A DNA stretch of 13,136 bases from an uncultured Neomegalonema sp. (GTDB lineage Bacteria; Pseudomonadota; Alphaproteobacteria; Rhodobacterales; Rhodobacteraceae), in NCBI GenBank assembly GCA_937958345.1, contig CALGNW010000290.1:1-13136 (forward strand), in the 5' to 3' direction. Position 1 is the first letter of the stretch, and each line of letters starts with the position of its first letter. Positions 1 to 6,653 of the stretch are shown here, one piece after another. The notes under the pieces are model-generated. The model was not told where the DNA came from. It saw nothing but the letters and a program-made list of their open reading frames with translations, and made no database searches. The position numbers and the translations under genes are program-made.

Positions 1-1296
1 CATTTCATCTGCCCGCAACAGATTGACGACGCGCTGATGAGCGGCGTCACGACGATGCTCGGCGGTGGTACGGGTCCGGCAACCGGCACGAACGCCACCA
101 CCTGCACCCCCGGCCCTTGGCATATCGGGCGGATGCTGCAAGCCGCCGACAGCTTTCCGATGAACCTCGGTTTTGCGGGCAAGGGCAATGCCTCTGAACC
201 CGCCGCGCTGGTCGAGCAAATCAACGCCGGGGCCTGTGCCCTGAAGCTGCATGAGGATTGGGGCACGACGCCTGCAGCCATTGATTGCTGCCTCGGCGTG
301 GCCGACGATCTGGACGTCCAAGTGATGATCCATACGGATACGCTAAATGAGTCGGGCTTTGTCGAGAACACGATTGCCGCCTTCAAGGATCGCACGATAC
401 ATGCGTTTCACACCGAAGGGGCGGGGGGCGGTCACGCGCCGGATATTATCAAGGTCGCGGGCCTCGCCAATGTGATCCCGTCCAGTACAAATCCGACGCG
501 GCCTTACACGGTCAACACGCTCGAAGAACACCTCGATATGTTGATGGTGTGCCACCACCTCGACAAATCGATTCCGGAAGACGTGGCCTTTGCCGAGAGC
601 CGCATCCGGCGCGAGACAATCGCGGCGGAAGACATTCTGCACGACCTCGGCGCGTTCTCGATTATTGCGTCGGACTCGCAAGCGATGGGACGTGTCGGCG
701 AGGTGCTGATCCGCACGTGGCAGACGGCGGATAAGATGAAGTGCCAACGCGGGGCGCTCGCGGCAGAGACAGGCGATAACGATAACCTGCGTGTCCGTCG
801 CTATATCGCGAAATACACAATCAACCCGGCTATCGCTCACGGCATCGCCCATGAAATTGGCAGCATCGAAGAAGGCAAGCGCGCTGATCTGGTGCTGTGG
901 TCGCCCGCGTTCTTTGGTGTGAAGCCCGAGTTGGTTTTGATTGGCGGCACGATTGCGGCGGCGCAAATGGGTGATCCGAACGCCTCGATCCCAACGCCTC
1001 AACCCGTCCACATGCGGCCCATGTTCGGGGCCTTTGGCAAGTCGCGCGAAGCATCGTCAGTGACGTTTGTATCCGAGGCGGCGATGGGAATTGGCGATAC
1101 GCTGGGGCTCGCTAAGCAAACGCTGGCAGTCAAGAACACACGCGGCGGGATCGGCAAAGCGTCGATGATCCTCAACGATGCAACACCTGATATTGAAGTT
1201 AACCCAGAGACGTATGAAGTGCGCGCAGACGGAGAGTTGCTAAACTGCGAACCCGCCGAGGTGCTGCCGATGGCCCAGCGGTATTTTCTGTTTTGA
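1..1296 (+). CDS. ureC: Urease subunit alpha, 5'-truncated by window edge
   Basis: Catalytic subunit of cytoplasmic nickel urease, which hydrolyses urea to ammonia and carbamate. The reading frame is open from base 1, so the gene starts outside the window. The first visible residue (His, before FICPQQ) lines up with the second His of the HxH nickel ligand pair. Counting from memory of Klebsiella UreC, fragment residue 82 is the carbamylated lysine (in ALKLHEDWGTTP). Further right are the nickel-ligand histidines in MIHTDTLNE and FHTEGAGGGHAPD, the active-site flap Cys-His in MVCHHLD, the catalytic-region RIRRETIAAED and the metal-ligand Asp in ASDSQAMGR. The end MAQRYFLF is the usual urease alpha C-terminus, and the 431 visible residues are within one residue of the expected remaining length, so the subunit looks intact. 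An HNH gene starts 12 bases after the stop, where ureE or another urease gene would be expected. Confidence 0.97.
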   Translation, partial: HFICPQQIDDALMSGVTTMLGGGTGPATGTNATTCTPGPWHIGRMLQAADSFPMNLGFAGKGNASEPAALVEQINAGACALKLHEDWGTTPAAIDCCLGVADDLDVQVMIHTDTLNESGFVENTIAAFKDRTIHAFHTEGAGGGHAPDIIKVAGLANVIPSSTNPTRPYTVNTLEEHLDMLMVCHHLDKSIPEDVAFAESRIRRETIAAEDILHDLGAFSIIASDSQAMGRVGEVLIRTWQTADKMKCQRGALAAETGDNDNLRVRRYIAKYTINPAIAHGIAHEIGSIEEGKRADLVLWSPAFFGVKPELVLIGGTIAAAQMGDPNASIPTPQPVHMRPMFGAFGKSREASSVTFVSEAAMGIGDTLGLAKQTLAVKNTRGGIGKASMILNDATPDIEVNPETYEVRADGELLNCEPAEVLPMAQRYFLF

Positions 1297-1308
1297 GAAA
1301 CCGTTAAA

Positions 1309-2094
1309 ATGCAGAAAATACTTTTAGACGAGATCGCTCTTTGTTTTCGGCTGGGTGCCGATGTTGTGAGAGGAAATATAACTCTTTCTGATGCTGCATT
1401 ACTAGCGGCCTCGAACGGTATGAATCCCGGTTCAGCGAGAGGTTATATAAAAATCGTTCGGGATATGACTGAAGGTGTCACCTATAAAAGAACGTTGAAC
1501 GAGATGGCGGCAGATTACTACTTGTCAAATATAGGCGAAGAATTTGGAGCGAGTTATTATAAAAATGCGCTATCCTCACTCCGCAAACATATCGATTATT
1601 ATGAATCTAACGGGAAGCGAAATGTTGTTGCGCAGAAGCGCATCCTTGCAAAGCATTCAGCAAGGCTAACATATCAACTGAATGGGCTTCCCGAAGCTGA
1701 TGTTGAGCGTGAAACGCTGCAAGGGAAAATTGCAAAATCGGCCAGCGATACTTCGGAGGCGCGTCGCGCCCGGCTGGAAAGCGCAACTGGAATAGCGGAA
1801 CCATTTTTTGTAGTAGCGACAGCCTACCGCCGTAACCATGATGTAATCGCAGAACGTCTGTCTCTTGCAGGTGACATTTGCGGATTGTGCTATGATAAGG
1901 CTCCGTTTGACCGTGAAAACGGTACTCCATTTCTTGAAGTGCATCATATTATTCCGCTCTCGGAAGGTGGCAAAGATACTGTGGAAAATACAGCTGCTCT
2001 ATGCCCGAACTGTCATAGAGAAGTTCATTTTGGAAACATGCGCCAAGTGCTTCGAGAAAAGCTCTTGAGGTGTCAAGGCAACGCTAACGAATGA
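1309..2094 (+). CDS. HNH endonuclease inserted in the urease operon
   Basis: A 261-residue protein with a C-terminal HNH nuclease domain of the McrA-like, zinc-stabilised kind. Cys191/Cys194 (CGLC) and Cys232/Cys235 (CPNC) form the probable zinc site. EVHHIIPLSEGG (His212/His213), Asn227 and the HREVH segment (His236, His240) form the beta-beta-alpha metal catalytic site. The first ~110 residues (with NGMNPGSARGYIK, TYKRTLNEMAADYYL and LRKHIDYYE) resemble an N-terminal region I recall from many stand-alone bacterial HNH proteins; its function is unknown to me. The gene is clearly richer in A+T and in TTT/AAA/ATA codons than the flanking urease genes, which suggests horizontal acquisition. It starts 12 bases after ureC without a convincing Shine-Dalgarno sequence, and its TGA overlaps the ureE ATG. 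All key motif residues are present, so it looks active. Restriction/defence, homing or a selfish cargo role are all possible. A urease role is unlikely. Confidence 0.9.
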   Translation: MQKILLDEIALCFRLGADVVRGNITLSDAALLAASNGMNPGSARGYIKIVRDMTEGVTYKRTLNEMAADYYLSNIGEEFGASYYKNALSSLRKHIDYYESNGKRNVVAQKRILAKHSARLTYQLNGLPEADVERETLQGKIAKSASDTSEARRARLESATGIAEPFFVVATAYRRNHDVIAERLSLAGDICGLCYDKAPFDRENGTPFLEVHHIIPLSEGGKDTVENTAALCPNCHREVHFGNMRQVLREKLLRCQGNANE

Positions 2095-2531
2095 CCGATG
2101 ATAGTCTTACACTCGATTATAGTTCCCGATTTATAAGGCGTCGCTCGCTGACGACCGACCATGGCTCGCCGGTTCTTATTGACCTACCCGAAGCACGTCT
2201 TTTGCGTGACGGTGAGGTGCTGGATTGCGACGGCACGCCGGTCACCATCCGTGCCGCGCTCGAAGACCTGCTCGAAATCACCGGCCCCGCCTTGCCGCGC
2301 ATTGCTTGGCATATCGGCAATCGTCACACGCCCTGTCAGGTCGAGGACACCCGTCTCCTCATCCAGCGCGATCATGTGTTGCGAGACATGTTGGAAAAGC
2401 TCGGCGCGACTGTGCATGAGGTGAGTGAACCGTTTCAGCCGGAGGGCGGCGCGTACGGGCATGGCCGCACCCACGGCCACAACCACTCTCACGATCCGCA
2501 AAAAGACCCGAACGCGCACCTCCATGAATAA
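2091..2531 (+). CDS. ureE: Urease accessory protein UreE (nickel metallochaperone)
   Basis: UreE binds nickel and delivers it to the urease activation complex in the cytoplasm. The N-terminal half (TLDYSSRFIRRRSLTTD, VLIDLPEARLLRDGEVL) matches the UreE peptide-binding domain. The second half has the metal-binding domain start IAWHIGNRHTPCQVED. The C-terminal ~25 residues are a His-rich nickel tail (GHGRTHGHNHSHD ... HLHE). At 146 residues it is slightly short. As I remember alphaproteobacterial UreE, there are usually about ten or more residues before the TLDY segment, and here only six. The ATG lies in an ATGA overlap with the HNH stop, and the nearest purine stretch (AAGG, 2075-2078) is about 12 bases away, so translation is probably coupled to the HNH gene. 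The first ~50 bases are AT-rich like the HNH gene, although the protein they encode is conserved. Confidence 0.95.
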   Translation: MTDDSLTLDYSSRFIRRRSLTTDHGSPVLIDLPEARLLRDGEVLDCDGTPVTIRAALEDLLEITGPALPRIAWHIGNRHTPCQVEDTRLLIQRDHVLRDMLEKLGATVHEVSEPFQPEGGAYGHGRTHGHNHSHDPQKDPNAHLHE

Positions 2532-3156
2532 CGCCCTGCTCAAGCTAACCACATGGCTCTCGCCCTCCTTTCCGGTCGGGGCGTTCAGCTATTCGCACGG
2601 GCTGGAATACGCCATCCATGCAGGCGACATAACAGACCGCGAAACGGCGCAGGCATGGATCGGGGCGTGTTTGTGCCAGGGTACGGCGCGCAATGATGCG
2701 GTCCTGCTGGCCCATACCATGCGTGGCGGCGACCCGAACGAACTTGATGCGCTTGCCCGCGCCTTTGCTCCTTCGCGCGAGCGATTGTTGGAGACCGAGG
2801 CGCAGGGCGCTGCATTTGGCCGCACAGTTTCCGACACCGCCGGGACGGATGCAACACAGCGCGCCTATCCTGTTGCGCTGGGCATTGCGGCGCGCGACAA
2901 CGGCTGTCCCGAACCCGAAACGGTGACGCTGTACCTGCAAGCCTTCGTCGCCAATCTGGTCTCGGCGTCCATCCGCCTGATCCCGATCGGGCAGACTGAC
3001 GGACAAAGGATTATCGCCGCGCTCGGTCCTGCCGTGATTGAAACGGCATCGGAAGCATTGGCCGCAACCCTCGATGATCTGGGCGGGTGCACGATTTGCG
3101 CCGACATAAGCTCGATGCGGCATGAAACTCAAACAGTCAGAATATTCAGAACATGA
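2524..3156 (+). CDS. ureF: Urease accessory protein UreF
   Basis: UreF is the urease activation chaperone that, with UreD/UreH and UreG, forms the complex that carbamylates the active-site lysine and inserts nickel. The 210-residue protein begins MNNALLKLTTWLSPSFPVGA and continues FSYSHGLEYAIHAGDI, the typical UreF N-terminal segment. The middle is helical and Ala-rich. The C-terminal region (YLQAFVANLVSASIRLIPIGQTDGQ) matches the conserved helix pair seen across the family. I chose the ATG at 2524 because the open frame upstream to 2425 runs antiparallel in sense to the UreE His tail and codes for low-complexity Arg/Thr residues unlike UreF. The start overlaps the ureE end by 8 bases and the TGA overlaps the ureG ATG by 4 bases, so ureE-ureF-ureG are translationally coupled. 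Confidence 0.95.
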   Translation: MNNALLKLTTWLSPSFPVGAFSYSHGLEYAIHAGDITDRETAQAWIGACLCQGTARNDAVLLAHTMRGGDPNELDALARAFAPSRERLLETEAQGAAFGRTVSDTAGTDATQRAYPVALGIAARDNGCPEPETVTLYLQAFVANLVSASIRLIPIGQTDGQRIIAALGPAVIETASEALAATLDDLGGCTICADISSMRHETQTVRIFRT

Positions 3157-3767
3157 CCTCTCCGAACGGACCCTTGCGCGTTGGAATTGGCGGCCCTGTC
3201 GGGGCGGGCAAAACGACGTTGACCGCCGCGCTCTGTATCGCATTGCGCGGGAAGTATTCGGTCGCCGCAATATCCAACGATATTTACACGACCGAGGATG
3301 CCGACGCGCTGGTGCGGATGCAGGCGCTACCCTCCGACAGGATCGTGGGTGTCGAAACGGGCGGCTGCCCGCACACCGCCATTCGCGAGGATGCCTCGAT
3401 CAATCTGGCCGCCATTGCACAGTTGCGGGTGCAGCATCCCGATCTGGATATTGTGTTCATCGAGTCCGGCGGTGACAATCTGGCAGCGACATTTTCGCCC
3501 GACTTAGCCGACCTGACGCTGTATGTGATCGATGTGGCCGCAGGCGAAGAAATCCCGCGTAAGGGCGGCCCCGCGATCACACGCTCGGACTTGCTGATCA
3601 TCAACAAGACGGACCTCGCCCCCCATGTCGGCGCGTCGCTTGAGGTGATGGACCGCGACGCGGCACGGATGCGCGGCGAGCGACCCTTTGTCTTTACTCA
3701 GCTTCGCGGGGGAAGCGGTGTCGACGATATCTGCCGTTTCCTCGAACGCGAAGGCGGCCTGAATTAG
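3153..3767 (+). CDS. ureG: Urease accessory GTPase UreG
   Basis: UreG is a SIMIBI-class GTPase that powers nickel insertion into urease. At 204 residues it is full length. The P-loop GGPVGAGKTTL lies at about residues 13-23. The UreG nickel/zinc motif Cys72-Pro73-His74 is in ETGGCPHTAIRED, followed by IESGGDNLAATFSPDLAD (about 107-124), VIDVAAGEEIPRKGGPAI and the guanine-specificity motif NKTD. Its ATG overlaps the ureF TGA. It is the last urease gene on this strand: about 125 bases of non-coding DNA follow before the HU-like gene, without an obvious terminator hairpin. ureA, ureB and ureD/ureH are not in the window; by usual gene order they lie to the left. Confidence 0.97.
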   Translation: MTSPNGPLRVGIGGPVGAGKTTLTAALCIALRGKYSVAAISNDIYTTEDADALVRMQALPSDRIVGVETGGCPHTAIREDASINLAAIAQLRVQHPDLDIVFIESGGDNLAATFSPDLADLTLYVIDVAAGEEIPRKGGPAITRSDLLIINKTDLAPHVGASLEVMDRDAARMRGERPFVFTQLRGGSGVDDICRFLEREGGLN

Positions 3768-3813
3768 GTTTTTCACACGCGCATTTTCCCCTTTGCGCCA
3801 AGCACATCCGCGC

Positions 3814-3872
3814 CAGTGCATTGTAAATAATACTGGACGGCATGCACTGCCCTCGCTTACGCAAGTACGCAA
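3814..3872. promoter_or_regulatory. Inverted and direct short repeats upstream of the HU gene
   Basis: The gap between ureG and the HU-like gene holds a perfect 7-base inverted repeat, CAGTGCA (3814-3820) and TGCACTG (3843-3849), flanking an AT-rich core with TTGTAAATAATACTGG. Just downstream is a direct repeat of TACGCAA (3858-3864 and 3866-3872). Such an arrangement could be an operator or part of the promoter of the downstream gene. I cannot place a convincing -35/-10 pair, and the repeats are short enough to occur by chance. Confidence 0.3.
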
Positions 3873-3893
3873 CCGAATTTAGGGAATTGCGTG

Positions 3894-4178
3894 ATGAACA
3901 AGACTGAACTGATCGAAGCTATTGCAAAAGAAAGTGGACTGTCCGGCAAAGATGCCGAAGCCGGGCTTAACGCAACCATTGCCGTGATCCAGAAATCGCT
4001 CAAGAAAAAGCAGGACGTCCGCGTCACCGGCTTTGGCACTTTCTCGATCACCCGGACAAAGGCGCGCAAGGGCCGCAATCCGGCGACTGGCGAGGCCATT
4101 AAAATCAAGGCAACCAATTCGCCGCGGTTCAAACCCGGCAAGACGCTTAAAGACTTTGTCAACGGCGTGAAAAAGTAA
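3894..4178 (+). CDS. HU/IHF-family DNA-binding protein
   Basis: A 94-residue nucleoid protein that bends DNA as a dimer. It begins MNKTELIEAIAKESGLSG, the helical dimerisation part, and continues with VRVTGFGTFSITRTKARKG and the beta-arm segment RNPATGEAIKIKA, then the closing NSPRFKPGKTLKDFVNG. Length and order of elements are exactly those of HU (HupB) proteins; the GRNPATGE arm tip with its intercalating proline is present. I chose ATG at 3894 because AGGGA at 3881-3885 lies 8 bases upstream. A GTG directly before it (3891) would add one Met and is too close to the Shine-Dalgarno sequence. It is a single-gene unit between the urease operon and the oppositely oriented fnr-type gene. HU alpha/beta and IHF share this fold; the sequence fits HU better. 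Confidence 0.93.
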   Translation: MNKTELIEAIAKESGLSGKDAEAGLNATIAVIQKSLKKKQDVRVTGFGTFSITRTKARKGRNPATGEAIKIKATNSPRFKPGKTLKDFVNGVKK

Positions 4179-4186
4179 TGCGGACC

Positions 4187-4210
4187 GCCTCACCTGATTT
4201 CGGGTGAGGC
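4187..4210. terminator. Hairpin after the HU gene
   Basis: A perfect 8-base inverted repeat GCCTCACC (4187-4194) and GGTGAGGC (4203-4210) with an 8-base loop begins 8 bases after the HU stop codon. It lies between two convergent genes and could end transcripts from either side. No T-run follows on either strand, so it is not a classical intrinsic terminator; a role as an mRNA 3'-end stabiliser is as likely. Confidence 0.5.
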
Positions 4211-4302
4211 ATCCGTTCTGAAGCTTGCGCAATTCCATCGAGCGTTCGGGTGGCGAGTAAGCGGGGGATACCAAGTGGCCGCGAAAAAGAAATTCATCCG
4301 GA

Positions 4303-5046
4303 TCAAACCCGGTCCGGTTCAGCGGCCTCTTTGAATAAATTTGCCAAATTCGGGATGTGAACATCCCGCTGGGACGGTAGCGTTATTACACCGTCCCGTT
4401 TCAGTTGAGAGAACTGTCGACTGGTCGTTTCCAATGTCAGCCCGATATAATTCGCAAGATCACTGCGCGACAGTGGCAGTGCAATCGTTGCTCCATCTTC
4501 GGCGGGCATTCCATTCTGCTGGATCGCACGCCTCACCAGCATTGACAGAAAACCGGCGACTTTCTCGCGCGCCGACTTGCGGCCCAACAACAACATCCAG
4601 TCCCGGGCGGCATCAAGGTCGTCGCTCGTTTTCGACAGAAGGCGCGCCATGATCGCGGGGGACTTCGCAAGCAGGCCCTCGAATATCTTTTTCTCAAAGC
4701 GGCAAAGGGTTACTTCGGTTGCGGCGACGACGTCATGGGCAACGGCTGAACGGCCCGGCCGACCGATAAAGTCTGAAGGCAAAAGCACGCCAACAATCTG
4801 ACAGCGGCCATCTTCCAGCGTCCGGTTCAGCGATGCAACACCCGTTACGACCGTGCTCAGGTGCGTAAGAGCATTCTCCGCCCAAATGATCGTTTCGCCT
4901 TTTGCATAGGTTTTATAGGATTTCAGACCGTCGAGTACGGCTAACTCATCCTGATCGCATCCTGAACACACCGCGCGATGGCGAATGGGGCACTCTCCGC
5001 ACGTCACCGGCGGATTGGTCTTGCTTAAGGCGGTCGCAGTGCTCAT
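4303..5046 (-). CDS. fnrL: FNR/CRP-family oxygen-responsive regulator (FnrL-like)
   Basis: A 247-residue transcription factor predicted to sense oxygen through a [4Fe-4S] cluster. The N-terminus has Cys16, Cys19, Cys27 and Cys30 in CGECPIRHRAVCSGC. A central Cys115 (EVTLCRFE) matches the fourth cluster ligand of FNR proteins. A cyclic-nucleotide-type beta barrel and dimerisation helix follow, then a helix-turn-helix at about residues 195-230. Its recognition helix ETTSRQFSQLK keeps the Glu-xx-Ser-Arg residues that read TTGAT half-sites. I took the ATG at 5046; a GTG nine bases upstream is in frame but neither has a clear Shine-Dalgarno sequence. It follows the ABC permease by 42 bases on the same strand and could be partly co-transcribed with it. 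Distinction from FixK-type proteins rests on the cysteine ligands. The symbol is by resemblance to Rhodobacter FnrL. Confidence 0.88.
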   Translation of the reverse strand: MSTATALSKTNPPVTCGECPIRHRAVCSGCDQDELAVLDGLKSYKTYAKGETIIWAENALTHLSTVVTGVASLNRTLEDGRCQIVGVLLPSDFIGRPGRSAVAHDVVAATEVTLCRFEKKIFEGLLAKSPAIMARLLSKTSDDLDAARDWMLLLGRKSAREKVAGFLSMLVRRAIQQNGMPAEDGATIALPLSRSDLANYIGLTLETTSRQFSQLKRDGVITLPSQRDVHIPNLANLFKEAAEPDRV

Positions 5047-5088
5047 GCAAAACACGATACAGACGGCGTCCGGGGGAATGCAAGAAAC

Positions 5089-5907
5089 CTAACTCCGCTT
5101 GCGGGCGATCAAACCTTTCGACGGGTCATAGGCGACAATCGCGGCACACAGGAAGAAGGCCGTGACCGACACCACAACCGCAAAGGCCGTGGCGTTAATC
5201 TGCCCGTAAAGCGCAAAGCGTATCAGTTCCACGCTGTAGGTGAACGGGTTGAAGCGGCAAATTTCGAAAAGCACAACGCTTGACTCTTCCATCTTCCACA
5301 GCGGGTACAGCGCGGACGATGCAAAGAACATCGGGAAAATGACAAAGTTCATCACGCCGGCAAAATTTTCCAACTGGCGAATTGCCGACGATAAAAACAG
5401 GCCCATCGCACCCAGCATCATGCCCGATAACATCAAAGCGGGAAGGACAGCGAGATAACCCGTAATAGATGCCTCAATCCCCCAAAAATATGCGACGAGC
5501 AGAAACGCGTAGACTTGGGCAATCGACACGATGACGCCGGCCATCAATTTGGAGGTCAGCAAAAACCAACGGGGGTACGGGCTAACCAGCAGGGTGCGCA
5601 TCGCACCGGTTTCGCGGTCGTACACCATGGATAGCGATGATTGCATGCCGTTAAAAAGTTGTATCATCGCGCACAAACCGGGTGCGATGTAGACCTCGTA
5701 AGGGACGTTGGACATCTCGTAAGGCGCGCCGACAACGACGCCATAGGCAGAGCGAAATCCGGCGGCGAAAATAAACAACCACACCAACGGACGCACTAAC
5801 GCCGAAAGAAACCGTTCGCGCTGCTTGGTAAAACGCAGTGCCTCGCGCCAGACAATTCCGTGAAAGCAGACAAGATGTCCGTGCCAGTTCACATGACCAA
5901 GGTTCAT
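5089..5907 (-). CDS. ABC-2 type exporter permease
   Basis: A 272-residue inner-membrane permease with about six hydrophobic segments: RPLVWLFIFAAGF, VYIAPGLCAMIQLFNGMQ, LMAGVIVSIAQVYAFLL, LAVLPALMLSGMMLGAMG, NFVIFPMFFASSALYPLW and AFAVVVSVTAFFLCAAI. The N-terminal WREALRFTKQRERFLSALVRP and the cytoplasmic loop VYDRETGAMRTLLVSPYPRW are hallmarks of the ABC-2 membrane family, which exports drugs, lipids or polysaccharides. The start ATG overlaps the stop of the ATPase gene by 4 bases (ATGA), so the two form one exporter. The pair resembles the transporters encoded with PQQ-dependent alcohol dehydrogenases (the PedC-type permease), but no such dehydrogenase is seen in this window. The substrate is unknown. 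Confidence 0.9.
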   Translation of the reverse strand: MNLGHVNWHGHLVCFHGIVWREALRFTKQRERFLSALVRPLVWLFIFAAGFRSAYGVVVGAPYEMSNVPYEVYIAPGLCAMIQLFNGMQSSLSMVYDRETGAMRTLLVSPYPRWFLLTSKLMAGVIVSIAQVYAFLLVAYFWGIEASITGYLAVLPALMLSGMMLGAMGLFLSSAIRQLENFAGVMNFVIFPMFFASSALYPLWKMEESSVVLFEICRFNPFTYSVELIRFALYGQINATAFAVVVSVTAFFLCAAIVAYDPSKGLIARKRS

Positions 5908-6653
5908 GCGAGCACATCCACCGGTTCCGCACCCGTCAGCGCCAGAAAAGCATCACTCAAGTTCGTGCCCTGTGCCAGTGCCGCCGATGAATCGCGCGCA
6001 AGGACGCGGCCCCTGTGCAAAACGACAACGTCGTCTTGCGGATCTATCTCATCAAACAAATGCGTCGCCCAAAGAACGGCGACTCCCTCTTCCCGAACCA
6101 ATCCACGAACCGTTGAAACAACATCACGCCGCGATTGAATGTCGAGACCGACTGTTGCTTCATCTAACAACAGCAAACGCGGATTATGCAGCAAGGCACG
6201 CGCAATCTCCGCACGGCGGGTTTGGCCGCCGGACAACGCGGCCACCTTCATATCAGCCTGACCGATCAGACCCACGCGATCCAGAACCAGATCGCCTCTC
6301 CTGCGCGCTTCACTCTTTCCGATCCCGTGCAGCGCGGCATGGTATCGCATATTCTGCCGAACAGTCAGACCGACATCCAGAGAGCGGCTTTGGAACACCA
6401 CGCCAAGTCCAGCCAGAGCAGGACCGGCATTGCGCCGCACGTCATAGCCCCCGATCTCTATCTTGCCGCTGATATTGTCATAGAGGCGCGTAATCAAAGA
6501 AATGAGAGTTGTCTTGCCCGCGCCATTGACTCCAAGAAGCGCCGTGAAGCCGCCCGAACGAATGCTCAGCGAGACATCATCGAGAGCGCGTGTTTTGCCG
6601 AATGAATGGCTAACGCGTTCAACGTTGAGCGCTGCTGCTTGCGGGGTTTTCAC
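5904..6653 (-). CDS. ABC transporter ATP-binding protein (PQQ-alcohol-dehydrogenase-associated type)
   Basis: A 249-residue ATPase subunit for the downstream permease. Walker A is GVNGAGKTT (residues 41-49), the Q-loop is Gln88 in GVVFQSRSLD, the signature is LSGGQ (140-144), Walker B is RLLLLDEA (159-166), and the switch His is in LWATHLFDEID. The run VFQSRSLDVGLTVRQNMRYH, and DEATVGLDIQSRRD, are close to what I remember of the ATPases linked to PQQ-dependent alcohol oxidation. The start codon is GTG in a GTGA overlap with the stop of the upstream secreted-protein gene; no Shine-Dalgarno sequence is visible, so translation is probably coupled. Other ABC-2 exporter ATPases (drug resistance or NodI type) share most motifs, so the subfamily is moderately sure and the ATPase call is certain. 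Confidence 0.92.
   Translation of the reverse strand: MKTPQAAALNVERVSHSFGKTRALDDVSLSIRSGGFTALLGVNGAGKTTLISLITRLYDNISGKIEIGGYDVRRNAGPALAGLGVVFQSRSLDVGLTVRQNMRYHAALHGIGKSEARRRGDLVLDRVGLIGQADMKVAALSGGQTRRAEIARALLHNPRLLLLDEATVGLDIQSRRDVVSTVRGLVREEGVAVLWATHLFDEIDPQDDVVVLHRGRVLARDSSAALAQGTNLSDAFLALTGAEPVDVLA

Noticed and set aside
343..1011. Long open frame on the - strand within ureC
   Set aside because: GC-rich shadow frame, Arg-rich, no family character, wholly inside a conserved gene.
1290..2100. Insertion-sequence ends or target duplication around the HNH gene
   Set aside because: I compared the bases after the ureC stop with those before the ureE start and found no matching direct or inverted repeats.
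2425..2523. Upstream extension of ureF giving a 243-residue protein
   Set aside because: The extra 33 residues are Arg/Thr-rich translations of the ureE His-tail DNA in another frame and do not resemble UreF; the ATG at 2524 begins the conserved N-terminus.
3594..3607. FNR-like site TTGCT-GATC-ATCAA
   Set aside because: One mismatch to the consensus and inside the conserved NKTD-coding part of ureG, so most likely coincidence.
3879..4364. Open frame on the - strand over the HU gene
   Set aside because: Shadow of the HU gene and its hairpin; no recognisable protein features.
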